A DNA stretch of 40,850 bases from Methanomassiliicoccaceae archaeon. Lineage in GTDB: Archaea > Thermoplasmatota > Thermoplasmata > Methanomassiliicoccales > Methanomethylophilaceae. The notes below the pieces were generated by a model that worked only from the letters and a program-made list of their open reading frames with translations, was not told where the DNA came from and did no database searches. The translations under genes were made by a program, and so were the position numbers. Below, in pieces: positions 23,793-31,214 of this stretch (position 1 is the stretch's first letter; every line of letters starts with the position of its first letter). The stretch is from contig JAEEOP010000019.1 in the NCBI GenBank assembly GCA_016284295.1, positions 1 through 40,850 on the forward strand, given 5' to 3'.

Positions 23793-25136
23793 TCAGAATC
23801 TGGCCTCGATGAGCTTCTTCGCAGTCTCGACCACTTCGGATGACGAGTACTTTCCGCCGGTCTGCTTCATGACGTATCCGATGACCTGGTTGGCGGCCTT
23901 GTCGTTCTTTTGGTAGTCAGTGACGATCTTCGGGTTCTTGTCGAGGAACTCGTTGATCAGCGATTCCAGTCCTGCGGACTCCTCCATGGCTGCGGAAGCA
24001 TCCACGCCGGTCATGTACGACTTGATGTCTATGGCGCATTGCGTGTCGGTGACCTTGCCTTCCGTGAAGGACCTGATGAATCCCTTCAGCTTCTCCATGT
24101 CGGGGGTCTCTCCCCTGTCCTCCATGGCGCGCCAGCTGGCGCTGACCGGTCCGGCGACCCATTTGACCGCCGAGGCGGTGTCGAACTCCTTGGCGACATC
24201 CTCGAACAGTCCTGCCAGGTCCATCGAGGTGTTCACCAGCTGCTTGGCCATCTTCTGGTCGATCTTGTACTGGGATGACATCCTCAGGACCATGTTCTGA
24301 GGGCTCTCGGAGATCTTTATTGAGTCGGCCAGGTCCTTGATGTGGTAGATTCCCAGGTCTGGCTCGTCGATGTATCCGTACTGGTCCTCGAATTCCTTGA
24401 CCCTGACCCCGATGGTGACGTCTCTCTCCGGGTCGTACCTCCTGGTCTCCCTGAGGATCTTCTTCTTGGCCTTGATCATGGCGATCTGCCTGACCATCTC
24501 CGCATGGAGAGCCTTCTCGGCATGCTTCATGCCGTTGACGTTCTTGATCTCCACCCTCTCCGTTCCGACGGAGATGTTGCAGTCGCACTTGACCACCCAT
24601 TCAAGGTCGTCGGGGATGTTCAGCAGGTGCCTGATGTCGCCGATCATCTGCGTGAGGAACTGTCTGGCCTCCGCCGGGGTGGCGATGTCGGGTTCCGTGA
24701 CGATCTCGGCAAGCGGGATCCCCGACCTGTTGTAGTCCACGAGAGATGTGAGGTCGGATGTCCTCTTGGTCTTCCCGGGATCCTCTTCGATATGGATACG
24801 GGTGATCCTGATGGGCTTCTTGCCGTCGAGGTAGTACACGCCCCTCTCTCCGATGGGGTTATCGTACTGTGTGATCTGGACGCTCTTGGACATGTCCGGG
24901 TAGAAGTACGTCTTCCTGGCGAACCAGGTGGTGTCGTTGACCTCGCAGTTGAGCATCTTCGCGATCATTATGCCGTAGACCAGCACCTGTCTGTTGAGGA
25001 CGGGCCTGGAACCAGGCATCCCGAGGCATGTGGGGCACACATGGGTGTTCGGGAACTCGCACTCCTCCGTGGGGCAGGAGCAGAACATCTTGGATTTCGT
25101 GGGGAGCTGCACATGGCACTCCAATCCGATCTTCAT
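23793..25136 (-). CDS. gatB: Asp-tRNA(Asn)/Glu-tRNA(Gln) amidotransferase subunit B
   Basis: tRNA-binding kinase subunit of GatCAB: phosphorylates the side chain of Asp (or Glu) on the mischarged tRNA so that ammonia can be added. It begins MKIGLECHVQL, has the zinc cysteines (CSCPTEECEFPNTHVCPTC), and the body motifs IHIEEDPGKT, VDYNRSGIPLAEIVTEPD and VEIKNVNG, followed by a helical tail domain. 447 aa from the ATG at 25136 (GGAGGTG 5 nt upstream, ATGA overlap with gatA). Archaea normally use GatDE for Gln-tRNA, so this complex is expected to serve Asn-tRNA. Confidence 0.96.
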   Translation of the reverse strand: MKIGLECHVQLPTKSKMFCSCPTEECEFPNTHVCPTCLGMPGSRPVLNRQVLVYGIMIAKMLNCEVNDTTWFARKTYFYPDMSKSVQITQYDNPIGERGVYYLDGKKPIRITRIHIEEDPGKTKRTSDLTSLVDYNRSGIPLAEIVTEPDIATPAEARQFLTQMIGDIRHLLNIPDDLEWVVKCDCNISVGTERVEIKNVNGMKHAEKALHAEMVRQIAMIKAKKKILRETRRYDPERDVTIGVRVKEFEDQYGYIDEPDLGIYHIKDLADSIKISESPQNMVLRMSSQYKIDQKMAKQLVNTSMDLAGLFEDVAKEFDTASAVKWVAGPVSASWRAMEDRGETPDMEKLKGFIRSFTEGKVTDTQCAIDIKSYMTGVDASAAMEESAGLESLINEFLDKNPKIVTDYQKNDKAANQVIGYVMKQTGGKYSSSEVVETAKKLIEARF

Positions 25137-26461
25137 ATGGACACCTCCGGTCTCCTGAGGTCGAACTGCTTCTCCCAATCCTCCGCGATCGAGAACAGGA
25201 CGTCCTCGTTCCAGTGGTCGGCCACGAACTGCATGCCCACGGGCATGCCGTCGGAGTCGTATCCGCAGGGCACGGACAGGTGGGGGGTACCTGCGAGGTT
25301 GGCGGGGACGGTAAGGTAATCGGCCTTATACGAATCCAGGGCGGACATCTTGGAGATGTCATCGAACTTCGGTGCGGTGAAGGGCATTGTCGGCGCCAGC
25401 ACGGCATCGTGGTCGGCAAGCACCTTCTTGTAGTCGTTGATGACGACCTGCCTGACCTCTCTGGCCTTGGCGTAGTGCCTTCCTCCGAATCCTGCCATAC
25501 GGGTGAAAGTTCCCAGCAGGATCCTCCTCTTCGCCTCATCTCCGAAGTACCTGGTCCTGACATCGGTGAAGTAATCGTCGAACTTCAGCGTGTGGTCCCC
25601 GTCCTGGTGGCCGTACCTCATACCGACGTACCTCGCCAGGTTGGTCGAAGCTTCGGATGTGGCCAGCACATAGTACGCGGGCATGGCGTACCTGAGCGAG
25701 GGCATGTCCACGTAGTCCACGTCGACACCCATCGACTTGAGCTGCTCCAGGGCATCGTTGAAAGCCTTCTCGACCTCTTTGGACAGACCTTCGATCCCCT
25801 CCTTGGGGACGGCCACGGACTTCATCTTCCTGTAAGCTGTATTGAACTCGGGCTGGACCATGGATGTGGGGTCCCTCTCGTCCCTGCCAGCGATGACCTC
25901 CATGAACTTCTTGAGGTCGGCGGCCTTCTGCGAGATCACTCCGATCTTATCGAGCGAGTTGCCGTAATCGATCAGCCCGAACCTGGAGACGCGCCCGTAT
26001 GTGGGAGCTATCCCATACACCCCGCAGAACGATGCGGGGCAGCAGATGGAACCTCCCGTGGAGACTCCGAGGGAAACGTGATCCTCGATGACGGATGCGG
26101 CGCACGCGGACCCTCCGGAGGATCCTCCGCAGGCCCTGTCGAGGTCGTAGGGGTTCCTGGGGATCTCGAAGCCGGAGTTGGTGGAGAACGTTCCGAAACC
26201 GAACTCGTCCATGTTCGCCTTGCCTATGAGCTTTCCTCCAGCGAGTCTCATCTTCTCGACGGATGCCGCATCGAATGCCGGATGGTATCCCTCCAGGATC
26301 CTCGATCCGGCGCAGGTCTCCATGTCCTTGGATGTGAGATTGTCCTTCACTGAGAACAGGAACGAGGAGTCGCCAGGCTCGAGGTCCTCCGTCATGGCGT
26401 GGAACATCCTATACTTCTCGTTGATCCTCTTCAGATCCCTGAGTGTGGAATCCATGCTCAT
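25133..26461 (-). CDS. gatA: Asp-tRNA(Asn)/Glu-tRNA(Gln) amidotransferase subunit A
   Basis: Amidase subunit that releases ammonia from glutamine for GatB. The Ser-cisSer-Lys triad is visible: Lys39 in FSVKDNL, Ser114 in GGSSGGS and Ser138 in STGGS, at the same spacing as in characterised GatA. 442 aa. The start overlaps the gatC stop (ATGA) and the stop overlaps the gatB start, so all three subunits are translated in series. Stop is TGA. Confidence 0.96.
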   Translation of the reverse strand: MSMDSTLRDLKRINEKYRMFHAMTEDLEPGDSSFLFSVKDNLTSKDMETCAGSRILEGYHPAFDAASVEKMRLAGGKLIGKANMDEFGFGTFSTNSGFEIPRNPYDLDRACGGSSGGSACAASVIEDHVSLGVSTGGSICCPASFCGVYGIAPTYGRVSRFGLIDYGNSLDKIGVISQKAADLKKFMEVIAGRDERDPTSMVQPEFNTAYRKMKSVAVPKEGIEGLSKEVEKAFNDALEQLKSMGVDVDYVDMPSLRYAMPAYYVLATSEASTNLARYVGMRYGHQDGDHTLKFDDYFTDVRTRYFGDEAKRRILLGTFTRMAGFGGRHYAKAREVRQVVINDYKKVLADHDAVLAPTMPFTAPKFDDISKMSALDSYKADYLTVPANLAGTPHLSVPCGYDSDGMPVGMQFVADHWNEDVLFSIAEDWEKQFDLRRPEVSI

Positions 26462-26730
26462 GACAGCCTGGGCCCCCTTACGTATCTCTCGTATGTGTCC
26501 ATGTCCCTGAGAAGGACATCGGCATCGTACTCGACCTTGGGGACATCCTCTCTGGTGATGTCCTCGACAAGGATGGGGTTGACTCCGCGCTCGTCGCATT
26601 CCGGAGCCTCGTTGAGCAGCTCGAAATAGCTCAGGATATCTCCCAGGTCCTTGCAGTATCTCTCGGTCTCCTCGTCGGTGAGGGCAATATGGGCGAACTT
26701 CGCCACGTCTCTTACGGTCTTCACATCCAT
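26458..26730 (-). CDS. gatC: Asp-tRNA(Asn)/Glu-tRNA(Gln) amidotransferase subunit C
   Basis: Small subunit (90 aa) that wraps around and holds GatA and GatB together. The N-terminus (VRDVAKFAHIALTDEETERYCKDLGDILSYFELL) is the typical GatC helix pair, and the C-terminal extended arm (VLLRDMDTYERYVRGPRLS) is as expected. It opens the gatC-gatA-gatB operon. A T-rich TATA-like element (TTTTTTATG on the minus strand, about 26762-26770) lies about 35 nt upstream and is also the T-tract of the preceding terminator. Confidence 0.93.
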   Translation of the reverse strand: MDVKTVRDVAKFAHIALTDEETERYCKDLGDILSYFELLNEAPECDERGVNPILVEDITREDVPKVEYDADVLLRDMDTYERYVRGPRLS

Positions 26731-26775
26731 TACTAGACCTTCGGCGGGCTATTGGAGTGGTCATAAAAAAGGTAA

Positions 26776-26794
26776 TCGCGCGTTGTGCGCGCGA
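26776..26794 (-). terminator. Intrinsic-type terminator after the DUF2284 gene
   Basis: TCGCGCG (26776-26782) pairs with CGCGCGA (26788-26794) around the loop TTGTG. On the minus strand the hairpin is followed by TTACCTTTTTTATG, a textbook hairpin plus T-tract; the same T-tract probably serves as the gatC TATA box. Confidence 0.7.
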
Positions 26795-26817
26795 ATATAC
26801 GTCCACAGATACAGCGA

Positions 26818-27357
26818 TCAGTCGTTGTAGTGGACGAACACGAATCCGTAGAGCGTTACGGAACCCTCTTTGAACCCGAAATCGATGCCGATGCTCTTGA
26901 AATATCCGCTCAGGTCGATCCCCAGCGTCGATATGGATGGTACTTTCATCTCCGGGAACCTGCACGGTTCGGGATAGGCGCATTCCCCGCAGTACTTGCA
27001 GGGTCCGTCCATGTACCCGTCGCAGTCCAGGCCGTTGTTCCTGAGGTCCAGCGTCATCTTCCTGACCTTGCGCTGCATCTCGTAGGATATGGTCTCCAGG
27101 AGCTCCCGGTCCCTGAAGTCCATGTCGAGCTTCCTGTACATGATGATGACGTAGTCTATGTCTTGGTAGTACGTGGCGACATCCATCTTCGCACCGGGGT
27201 TGCATCCCCAGTTTGTGTTGAAGGTCCCGCACTTGTTCTCCTTGCAGCGCTGGAACGCCAGTTGGTAGCTGTCCTCGTCATAGTCGGGCACCGGCGCCTT
27301 GACGATCGTAAGCTCCTCGTACTCCCTCAGGGATGCAACGCTCTGCCATACATCCAT
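26818..27357 (-). CDS. DUF2284 family cysteine-rich (putative metal-binding) protein
   Basis: A 179-aa protein of the DUF2284 type, common in methanogens and anaerobic bacteria. Cysteines occur in two groups: CKENKCGTFNTNWGC near residues 40-55 and CKYCGECAYPEPC near 120-135, which suggests an iron-sulfur cluster or other metal site. Its reaction is unknown. The frame extends to 27399, but a TATA box at 27379-27387 places the transcript start near 27357, so MDVWQS is the N-terminus and the mRNA is leaderless. It is divergent from the TPR gene. Confidence 0.82.
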   Translation of the reverse strand: MDVWQSVASLREYEELTIVKAPVPDYDEDSYQLAFQRCKENKCGTFNTNWGCNPGAKMDVATYYQDIDYVIIMYRKLDMDFRDRELLETISYEMQRKVRKMTLDLRNNGLDCDGYMDGPCKYCGECAYPEPCRFPEMKVPSISTLGIDLSGYFKSIGIDFGFKEGSVTLYGFVFVHYND

Positions 27358-27378
27358 ATGGATGAATCGCAGTAGGTA

Positions 27379-27387
27379 ATTTATAAT
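27379..27387 (-). promoter_or_regulatory. TATA box of the DUF2284 gene
   Basis: The minus strand reads ATTATAAAT, about 25 nt before the ATG at 27357. Confidence 0.55.
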
Positions 27388-27420
27388 GGTTGCATCCAAT
27401 AGGATGAGCCCCCGAAAGAC

Positions 27421-27430
27421 CTTTATTATG
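27421..27430 (+). promoter_or_regulatory. TATA box of the TPR gene
   Basis: CTTTATTATG lies about 25 nt before the ATG at 27450 and decides against the TTG at 27435 as start. Confidence 0.5.
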
Positions 27431-27449
27431 AGGATTGCTAGAACCGTTC

Positions 27450-27965
27450 ATGGCAGCAGCTGCTACTCCCGAGAAACAACTCGCCGCAGGTATGAAGGCG
27501 ATGGAAGAAGGCGACTTCAAGAAGGCCTACTCGTCCTTCAAGAAACTTGTAGTGGAATTCCCAGACAATGCCGAGTGCTGGTTCTACAAGGCGGAATGCG
27601 GGAACTACGCATCGGGCATGTTCGGAGCCAAGGCGGACGTGGATGAGATCATCGAAGCCTACAAGAAGGCCATGGAGCTCGACCCCGAACGCGCCGATTA
27701 CTACCAAGCATACGGACTCTTCTGCATATCGATCCAGAAGTACGACGAGGCCGAGAAGGCGTACTGCGAAGCAGCGGAGATCGACGAATCGCTGTCATCC
27801 TCGCTCTACTCCGAGTTCGCCATCGAGTACTTCAACAACGTCATGGCGCAGTACGGGGAGATCATGGAGGATCCCAAGGCGCGCGCACCCTATGCGAAGA
27901 AGGCCCTGCAGTACATGCTCAAGGCATTGGACCTTGACGCTGAGGAAGCCAAATCCCTTCTCTGA
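27450..27965 (+). CDS. TPR-repeat protein
   Basis: A 171-aa, acidic, almost wholly helical protein with about three tetratricopeptide repeats: residues about 10-43 (EKQLAAGMKAMEEGDFKKAY), 64-97 (IIEAYKKAMELDPERADYYQ) and 98-131 (IQKYDEAEKAYCEAAEID), then a helical cap. TPR proteins act as scaffolds for other proteins; no partner can be named. It has its own promoter and is closed by the hairpin at 27982-28005, so it is separate from the serpin unit downstream. Confidence 0.85.
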   Translation: MAAAATPEKQLAAGMKAMEEGDFKKAYSSFKKLVVEFPDNAECWFYKAECGNYASGMFGAKADVDEIIEAYKKAMELDPERADYYQAYGLFCISIQKYDEAEKAYCEAAEIDESLSSSLYSEFAIEYFNNVMAQYGEIMEDPKARAPYAKKALQYMLKALDLDAEEAKSLL

Positions 27966-27981
27966 TATCATTTTCACAAGG

Positions 27982-28005
27982 TGGCCCGGTGTCAACGCAC
28001 CGGGT
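27982..28005 (+). terminator. Hairpin terminator after the TPR gene
   Basis: GGCCCGGTG (27982-27990) pairs with CACCGGGTC (27997-28005), 9 bp including one G-U, with the loop TCAACG, 16 nt after the stop codon. No long T-tract. Confidence 0.55.
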
Positions 28006-28062
28006 CATCGATCTTCTCCAATCATCTCCACTGTCGGTCCGTCCAGACCTGCCCCGCTGAAC

Positions 28063-28074
28063 CTATTTAATAAC
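28063..28074 (+). promoter_or_regulatory. TATA box of the TAG-gene/DUF6935/serpin operon
   Basis: CTATTTAATAAC follows the TPR terminator. It predicts transcription from near 28094, which would either be leaderless from an ATG at 28095 or give a leader of about 65 nt with GGGGAG before the ATG at 28161. Confidence 0.55.
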
Positions 28075-28160
28075 TACATGCTGTTACAATACTCATGCAG
28101 GGTACCGGGTTCGTCTGCTCATGCCATGTATCTGGCGGGATGCGTGGGGAGAACATTCTC

Positions 28161-28502
28161 ATGATCATTCATACCAACACTGACAAGGGCCCGGAATTCG
28201 AGTATGAGATGAAGTCTGGGCACGATATGCCTCAGGAGACCGGTACGGTCCAGCTGAGGGATGAGGATCTCGAGCCGTTCATCAGGCTGTTCGAGGAGCA
28301 TGGGATGTCATCGTGGGGCGAACTCGAGGATTAGAGTCGTTTCGCTCTGGATGCGCCCAGGATCAGGGTCTCGTTCAGCTACGGGGGCGACTCATGCGCC
28401 TTCGATTCGTACCAGGAGCTCCCCCGCGGTTCGGAGGGACTGTACAACACGGTCCTGGACATGATGTACGCCTTGGTGCCCAAAAACAAAGGAGTTGAGT
28501 AA
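28161..28502 (+). CDS. Small protein with an in-frame TAG: candidate pyrrolysine protein (or nonsense pseudogene)
   Basis: Reading from the ATG at 28161 (GGGGAG 9 nt upstream) gives 57 codons to a TAG at 28332-28334, then 55 more sense codons in the same frame to TAA at 28500-28502: 113 aa with TAG as codon 58. An ATG at 28095 gives a longer N-terminus. The part before TAG ends LFEEHGMSSWGELED and the part after begins SRFALDAPRIRVSFSYGG, which together read as one alpha/beta domain with a tryptophan-centred turn, resembling from memory a small gut-bacterial family with a lysine near this position. Codon use is alike on both sides. The next gene starts 1 nt after the TAA with its GGAG inside this gene, so the segment after TAG belongs to the operon. 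Function unknown. Confidence 0.6.
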
Positions 28503-28503
28503 G

Positions 28504-29064
28504 ATGGGTCTTTTCGACAACATTGGCAAGAAGATATCAGAGAACGTGCAGGCAGCCACCAACAAGAAGGGGGAGAACGTAAGCATCGTGTTCAACAACC
28601 TCCCGGACAACTACGAGCAGTTCGTCGCATTGCCCCAGGCAGGTCTGTCCACACCCTTCGAGACCGCGGCCATGACCGTCCTCGCATTCTGCTTCTTCCC
28701 CCAGGACAAGGAGATGTCGTACAAGATGGTCCAGTTCCTCAAGGGTCCCGCAGAGCTCTCCGGAATGCAGAAGCAGTTCATCGCGGACCGCTTCATGGAC
28801 TGCGATTACATTCCCAGGTCCTACTTCAAGGGAGCCACCCCCGACAACGACTACGCACCCTCCCAGCCTTACACCATTGAGATGTTCACCGATGCACGCT
28901 CCTTCGAGAACGAGGGCTATGTCAACGTCCGTCTCAAGTCCGGAGGAGCGGACAGCCCCAGGAACATCACCGTCAGACAGGCCAAGGACGGCAAATGGTA
29001 CCTGTGGGAGCAGTACATTCTCGTCGGTATCCGTCAGCCTGAGAGTTCCAACCCATGGGCATGA
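28504..29064 (+). CDS. DUF6935-like protein
   Basis: A 186-aa soluble protein. An N-terminal segment MGLFDNIGKKISENVQAA resembles the membrane- or partner-binding start of many small gut-microbe proteins. The rest matches, from memory, a domain frequent in gut Firmicutes (DUF6935): FVALPQAGLSTPFETAAMTVLAFCFF, MVQFLKGPAELSGMQKQFI, YFKGATPDNDY and GGADSPRNITVRQAKDGKWYLWEQY. Function unknown; transfer from gut bacteria is likely. Start ATG at 28504 with GGAG 9 nt upstream inside the preceding gene; the serpin start overlaps its stop. Confidence 0.78.
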   Translation: MGLFDNIGKKISENVQAATNKKGENVSIVFNNLPDNYEQFVALPQAGLSTPFETAAMTVLAFCFFPQDKEMSYKMVQFLKGPAELSGMQKQFIADRFMDCDYIPRSYFKGATPDNDYAPSQPYTIEMFTDARSFENEGYVNVRLKSGGADSPRNITVRQAKDGKWYLWEQYILVGIRQPESSNPWA

Positions 29065-30188
29065 ACACGAGGATCAACCGTTTCGGAAGGGACCTTCTGG
29101 ATACGCTGGAGGGTGACAGGATCTTCCTGTCCCCCTTCGGGATATACACGACATTGGCCTCGCTGGCACATGGTGCCGACGAGGGCAGCGCCACTTCCAG
29201 GGAACTGCTAAGGGCCCTTTATTGCGCGAGCATTCATGAATTGGATGAGGCTGCGCGCGGCATGTCCGCCACCGTGGAGGGGAACGGCAGATTCAGGTCG
29301 GCCAATCTCATCCTCGTGGACAGCACCGAGTCCAAAGAGAAGGGCGTAGCACCGGAGTTCAAAGATTCTGTTTCAGGGCTGTTCGGGACCGCCGTCGATA
29401 CCGCGGATTTCAAGAGCGATTCCGCTCTGATCAGGGAAAGGATCAGGGAATGGGCGAAGGAATCCACCGACGGTATGATCGGCGACTTCGAGTCGCAGGT
29501 ATCCGCAGACACGATGGCCGCGATACTCAACGCGGTGGTCTTCAAGGACAAGTGGTTCTACTTCTTCGATCCGGACGATTCGTCCACCGAGATCTTCCAC
29601 AACGCCGATGGCACGGTGACGAAACAGCGCATGATGAGCAATAGCCTGACACAGCCCGAACACTATGCCCAGGACGACAGGTTCAGGATGCTCGGTCTCA
29701 GATATATGAGCGGCTGCATGATGTACATCCTGCTGCCCCTGGCCGGCGACGACCTGCATGTATTGGATGAATGGAGGTCGGAATCGCCCGAATACCGGGA
29801 ATCCTTCATGTCCGAGAACGCCATGGAAGTGGATGAGCTGAAGATCGTCCTGCCGAGGTTCGAGATGACCTGCGACTACAACCTGAAGGATGCCTTGGCG
29901 GATCTGGGCATCGAGCGCTCGCTGAGCGACGATGCCGAGTACACCAGGATCATAGAAGGCGCCCAGCTGAAGATCGGGTCGGCCAAGCATAAGGCGAAGA
30001 TCAGGGTGGACGAGATGGGCACGGAAGCGGCTGCGGTCACGGAAGTGGTGATGGTCGGATGCACGGCCATGCCTCCGGCCCCGCCGGTCCAGGAGTTCGT
30101 CTGCGACATACCGTTCATATTCTCCATCTGTGCGGAAGACGGCACCATGCTGTTCACAGGGTACTACGGATCCGCAGATCGGAAGTGA
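29055..30188 (+). CDS. Serpin (serine/cysteine protease inhibitor)
   Basis: A 377-aa serpin, a suicide inhibitor of proteases and rare in archaea. The N-terminal helix region with FLSPFGIYTTLASLAHGADEGS, the s3A region AAILNAVVFKDKWFYFF, the hinge DEMGTEAAAVTEVV and the C-terminal CDIPFIFSICAEDGTMLFTGYY are all in order. The hinge has the small residues (GTEAAAVT) of inhibitory serpins; counting from the hinge Glu as P17 puts P1 at Cys in MVGCTAM, though a shift of one or two is possible. No signal peptide is visible, so an intracellular target or a non-classical export is implied. The ATGGGCATGA overlap couples it to the DUF6935-like gene. Confidence 0.92.
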   Translation: MGMNTRINRFGRDLLDTLEGDRIFLSPFGIYTTLASLAHGADEGSATSRELLRALYCASIHELDEAARGMSATVEGNGRFRSANLILVDSTESKEKGVAPEFKDSVSGLFGTAVDTADFKSDSALIRERIREWAKESTDGMIGDFESQVSADTMAAILNAVVFKDKWFYFFDPDDSSTEIFHNADGTVTKQRMMSNSLTQPEHYAQDDRFRMLGLRYMSGCMMYILLPLAGDDLHVLDEWRSESPEYRESFMSENAMEVDELKIVLPRFEMTCDYNLKDALADLGIERSLSDDAEYTRIIEGAQLKIGSAKHKAKIRVDEMGTEAAAVTEVVMVGCTAMPPAPPVQEFVCDIPFIFSICAEDGTMLFTGYYGSADRK

Positions 30189-30255
30189 TCCTGATCCATC
30201 CAGGGATCGGAGCAGTCATCGATAGCTGGTCAGAAGGTAGTCAAAAGGAAAAATT

Positions 30256-30277
30256 GGGTCGAGGTCTCCCCCGACCC
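30256..30277 (-). terminator. Terminator between serpin and ohrR genes
   Basis: GGGTCG (30256-30261) pairs with CGACCC (30272-30277). On the minus strand the hairpin is followed by AATTTTTCCTTTT, so it mainly ends the gpx-ohrR transcript; it also lies downstream of the convergent serpin gene. Confidence 0.65.
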
Positions 30278-30282
30278 TGGTA

Positions 30283-30723
30283 TCAGTTCTTAAGCTGGTC
30301 CAGGACCTTGTACAGGAGCTCATAGAGCTTCATACCGTCCTCCGGACCCAGGTTTATGCACGATGCGAGCTCTCCAGGGACCGAAACGGCCTTATCGCGG
30401 AGGGCCAGCCCCTGCTCGGTGACATTCACCATGAGCACGCGCTCATCCTCCTTGGAGCGGTGGCGTGACACGTATCCCTTCGACTCCAGGTTCTTGAGCA
30501 GTGGTGTCAGCGTACCGGAGTCCAGGAACAGCCTCTCGCCGAGATCGTTCATCGAGATCTCCCTCTCCTCCCAGAGCACCATCATGGTGATGTACTGGGT
30601 GTAGGTGAGGTTCAGACGATCAAGCAGCGGCCTGTACCTCCTGACCACTTCCTTGGAGCAGGCGTACAGCGGGAAGCAGACCTGGTTCCTCAGCTTCAGA
30701 CACTCGTATCTGTCGTCTGTCAT
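30283..30723 (-). CDS. OhrR/MarR family peroxide-sensing repressor
   Basis: A 146-aa winged-helix regulator of the MarR family with the OhrR signature LRNQVCFPLYACSKEVVRRYRPLLDRLNLTYTQYITMMVLWE. Cys16 is at the position of the reactive cysteine of OhrR proteins and Cys22 could be its disulfide partner. The wing RHRSKEDERVLMVNVTEQG and the recognition helix SGTLTPLLKNLESKGYV are clear. It follows the glutathione-peroxidase-like gene by 5 nt, and the palindrome before that operon is its likely operator, so both genes would be de-repressed by organic peroxides. Confidence 0.9.
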   Translation of the reverse strand: MTDDRYECLKLRNQVCFPLYACSKEVVRRYRPLLDRLNLTYTQYITMMVLWEEREISMNDLGERLFLDSGTLTPLLKNLESKGYVSRHRSKEDERVLMVNVTEQGLALRDKAVSVPGELASCINLGPEDGMKLYELLYKVLDQLKN

Positions 30724-30728
30724 GTCAA

Positions 30729-31202
30729 TCAGATCAGTTTCTTGATTGCTTTCTCGATCTTCTCGGGAGTGTCGGTGGATCCGTAGCGCTCCACGACGTT
30801 GCCCTCGCGGTCCACGAGGAACTTCGCGAAGTTCCACTTGATGTTCTTTCCGAGCAGTCCTCCTTTCTGGGATTTGAGGTAGGTGTAGAGGGGAGCCTCG
30901 TTGTCGCCGTTGACCTCGATCTTGGCGAACTGGCGGAAGGTGGTGTTGTACTTCATCTGGCAGAACTGGACGATTTCCTCCTCGGTCCCCGGGGCCTGGT
31001 TGCCGAACTGGTTGCAGGGGAAGTCGAGGATCTCGAATCCCTGGCTCTGGTAGGTGTCGTACAGCTTTTGGAGTCCCTCGTACTGGGGGGTGAAGCCGCA
31101 TCCGGTGGCGGTGTTGACGATCAGAAGCACTTTGCCCTTGTACTCGGAGAGGTTCACGTCCTCTCCTTTCGCGTCTTTTACCGTGAAATCATAGATTCCC
31201 AT
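30729..31202 (-). CDS. Glutathione peroxidase-like thiol peroxidase
   Basis: Reduces hydrogen or organic peroxides using a thiol donor, probably thioredoxin since methanogens lack glutathione. A 157-aa thioredoxin fold with the active-site segment [17 protein letters not shown] (peroxidatic Cys35), the [13 protein letters not shown] motif (Gln, and a Cys that could resolve) and WNFAKFLVD. Cysteine is used rather than selenocysteine. The ATG at 31202 (AAGGTGAT just upstream) is preferred to a GTG at 31211. First gene of the gpx-ohrR operon, with TATA box and operator upstream. Confidence 0.93.
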   Translation of the reverse strand: MGIYDFTVKDAKGEDVNLSEYKGKVLLIVNTATGCGFTPQYEGLQKLYDTYQSQGFEILDFPCNQFGNQAPGTEEEIVQFCQMKYNTTFRQFAKIEVNGDNEAPLYTYLKSQKGGLLGKNIKWNFAKFLVDREGNVVERYGSTDTPEKIEKAIKKLI

Positions 31203-31214
31203 TGGTATCACCTT

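Noticed and set aside
28095-28160. Longer N-terminus of the TAG gene starting at ATG 28095
   Set aside because: Possible as a leaderless start 25 nt after the TATA box, but the extra residues (with CSCHVSGG) look unlike the rest, while ATG 28161 has GGGGAG at a good distance. Kept as an alternative only.
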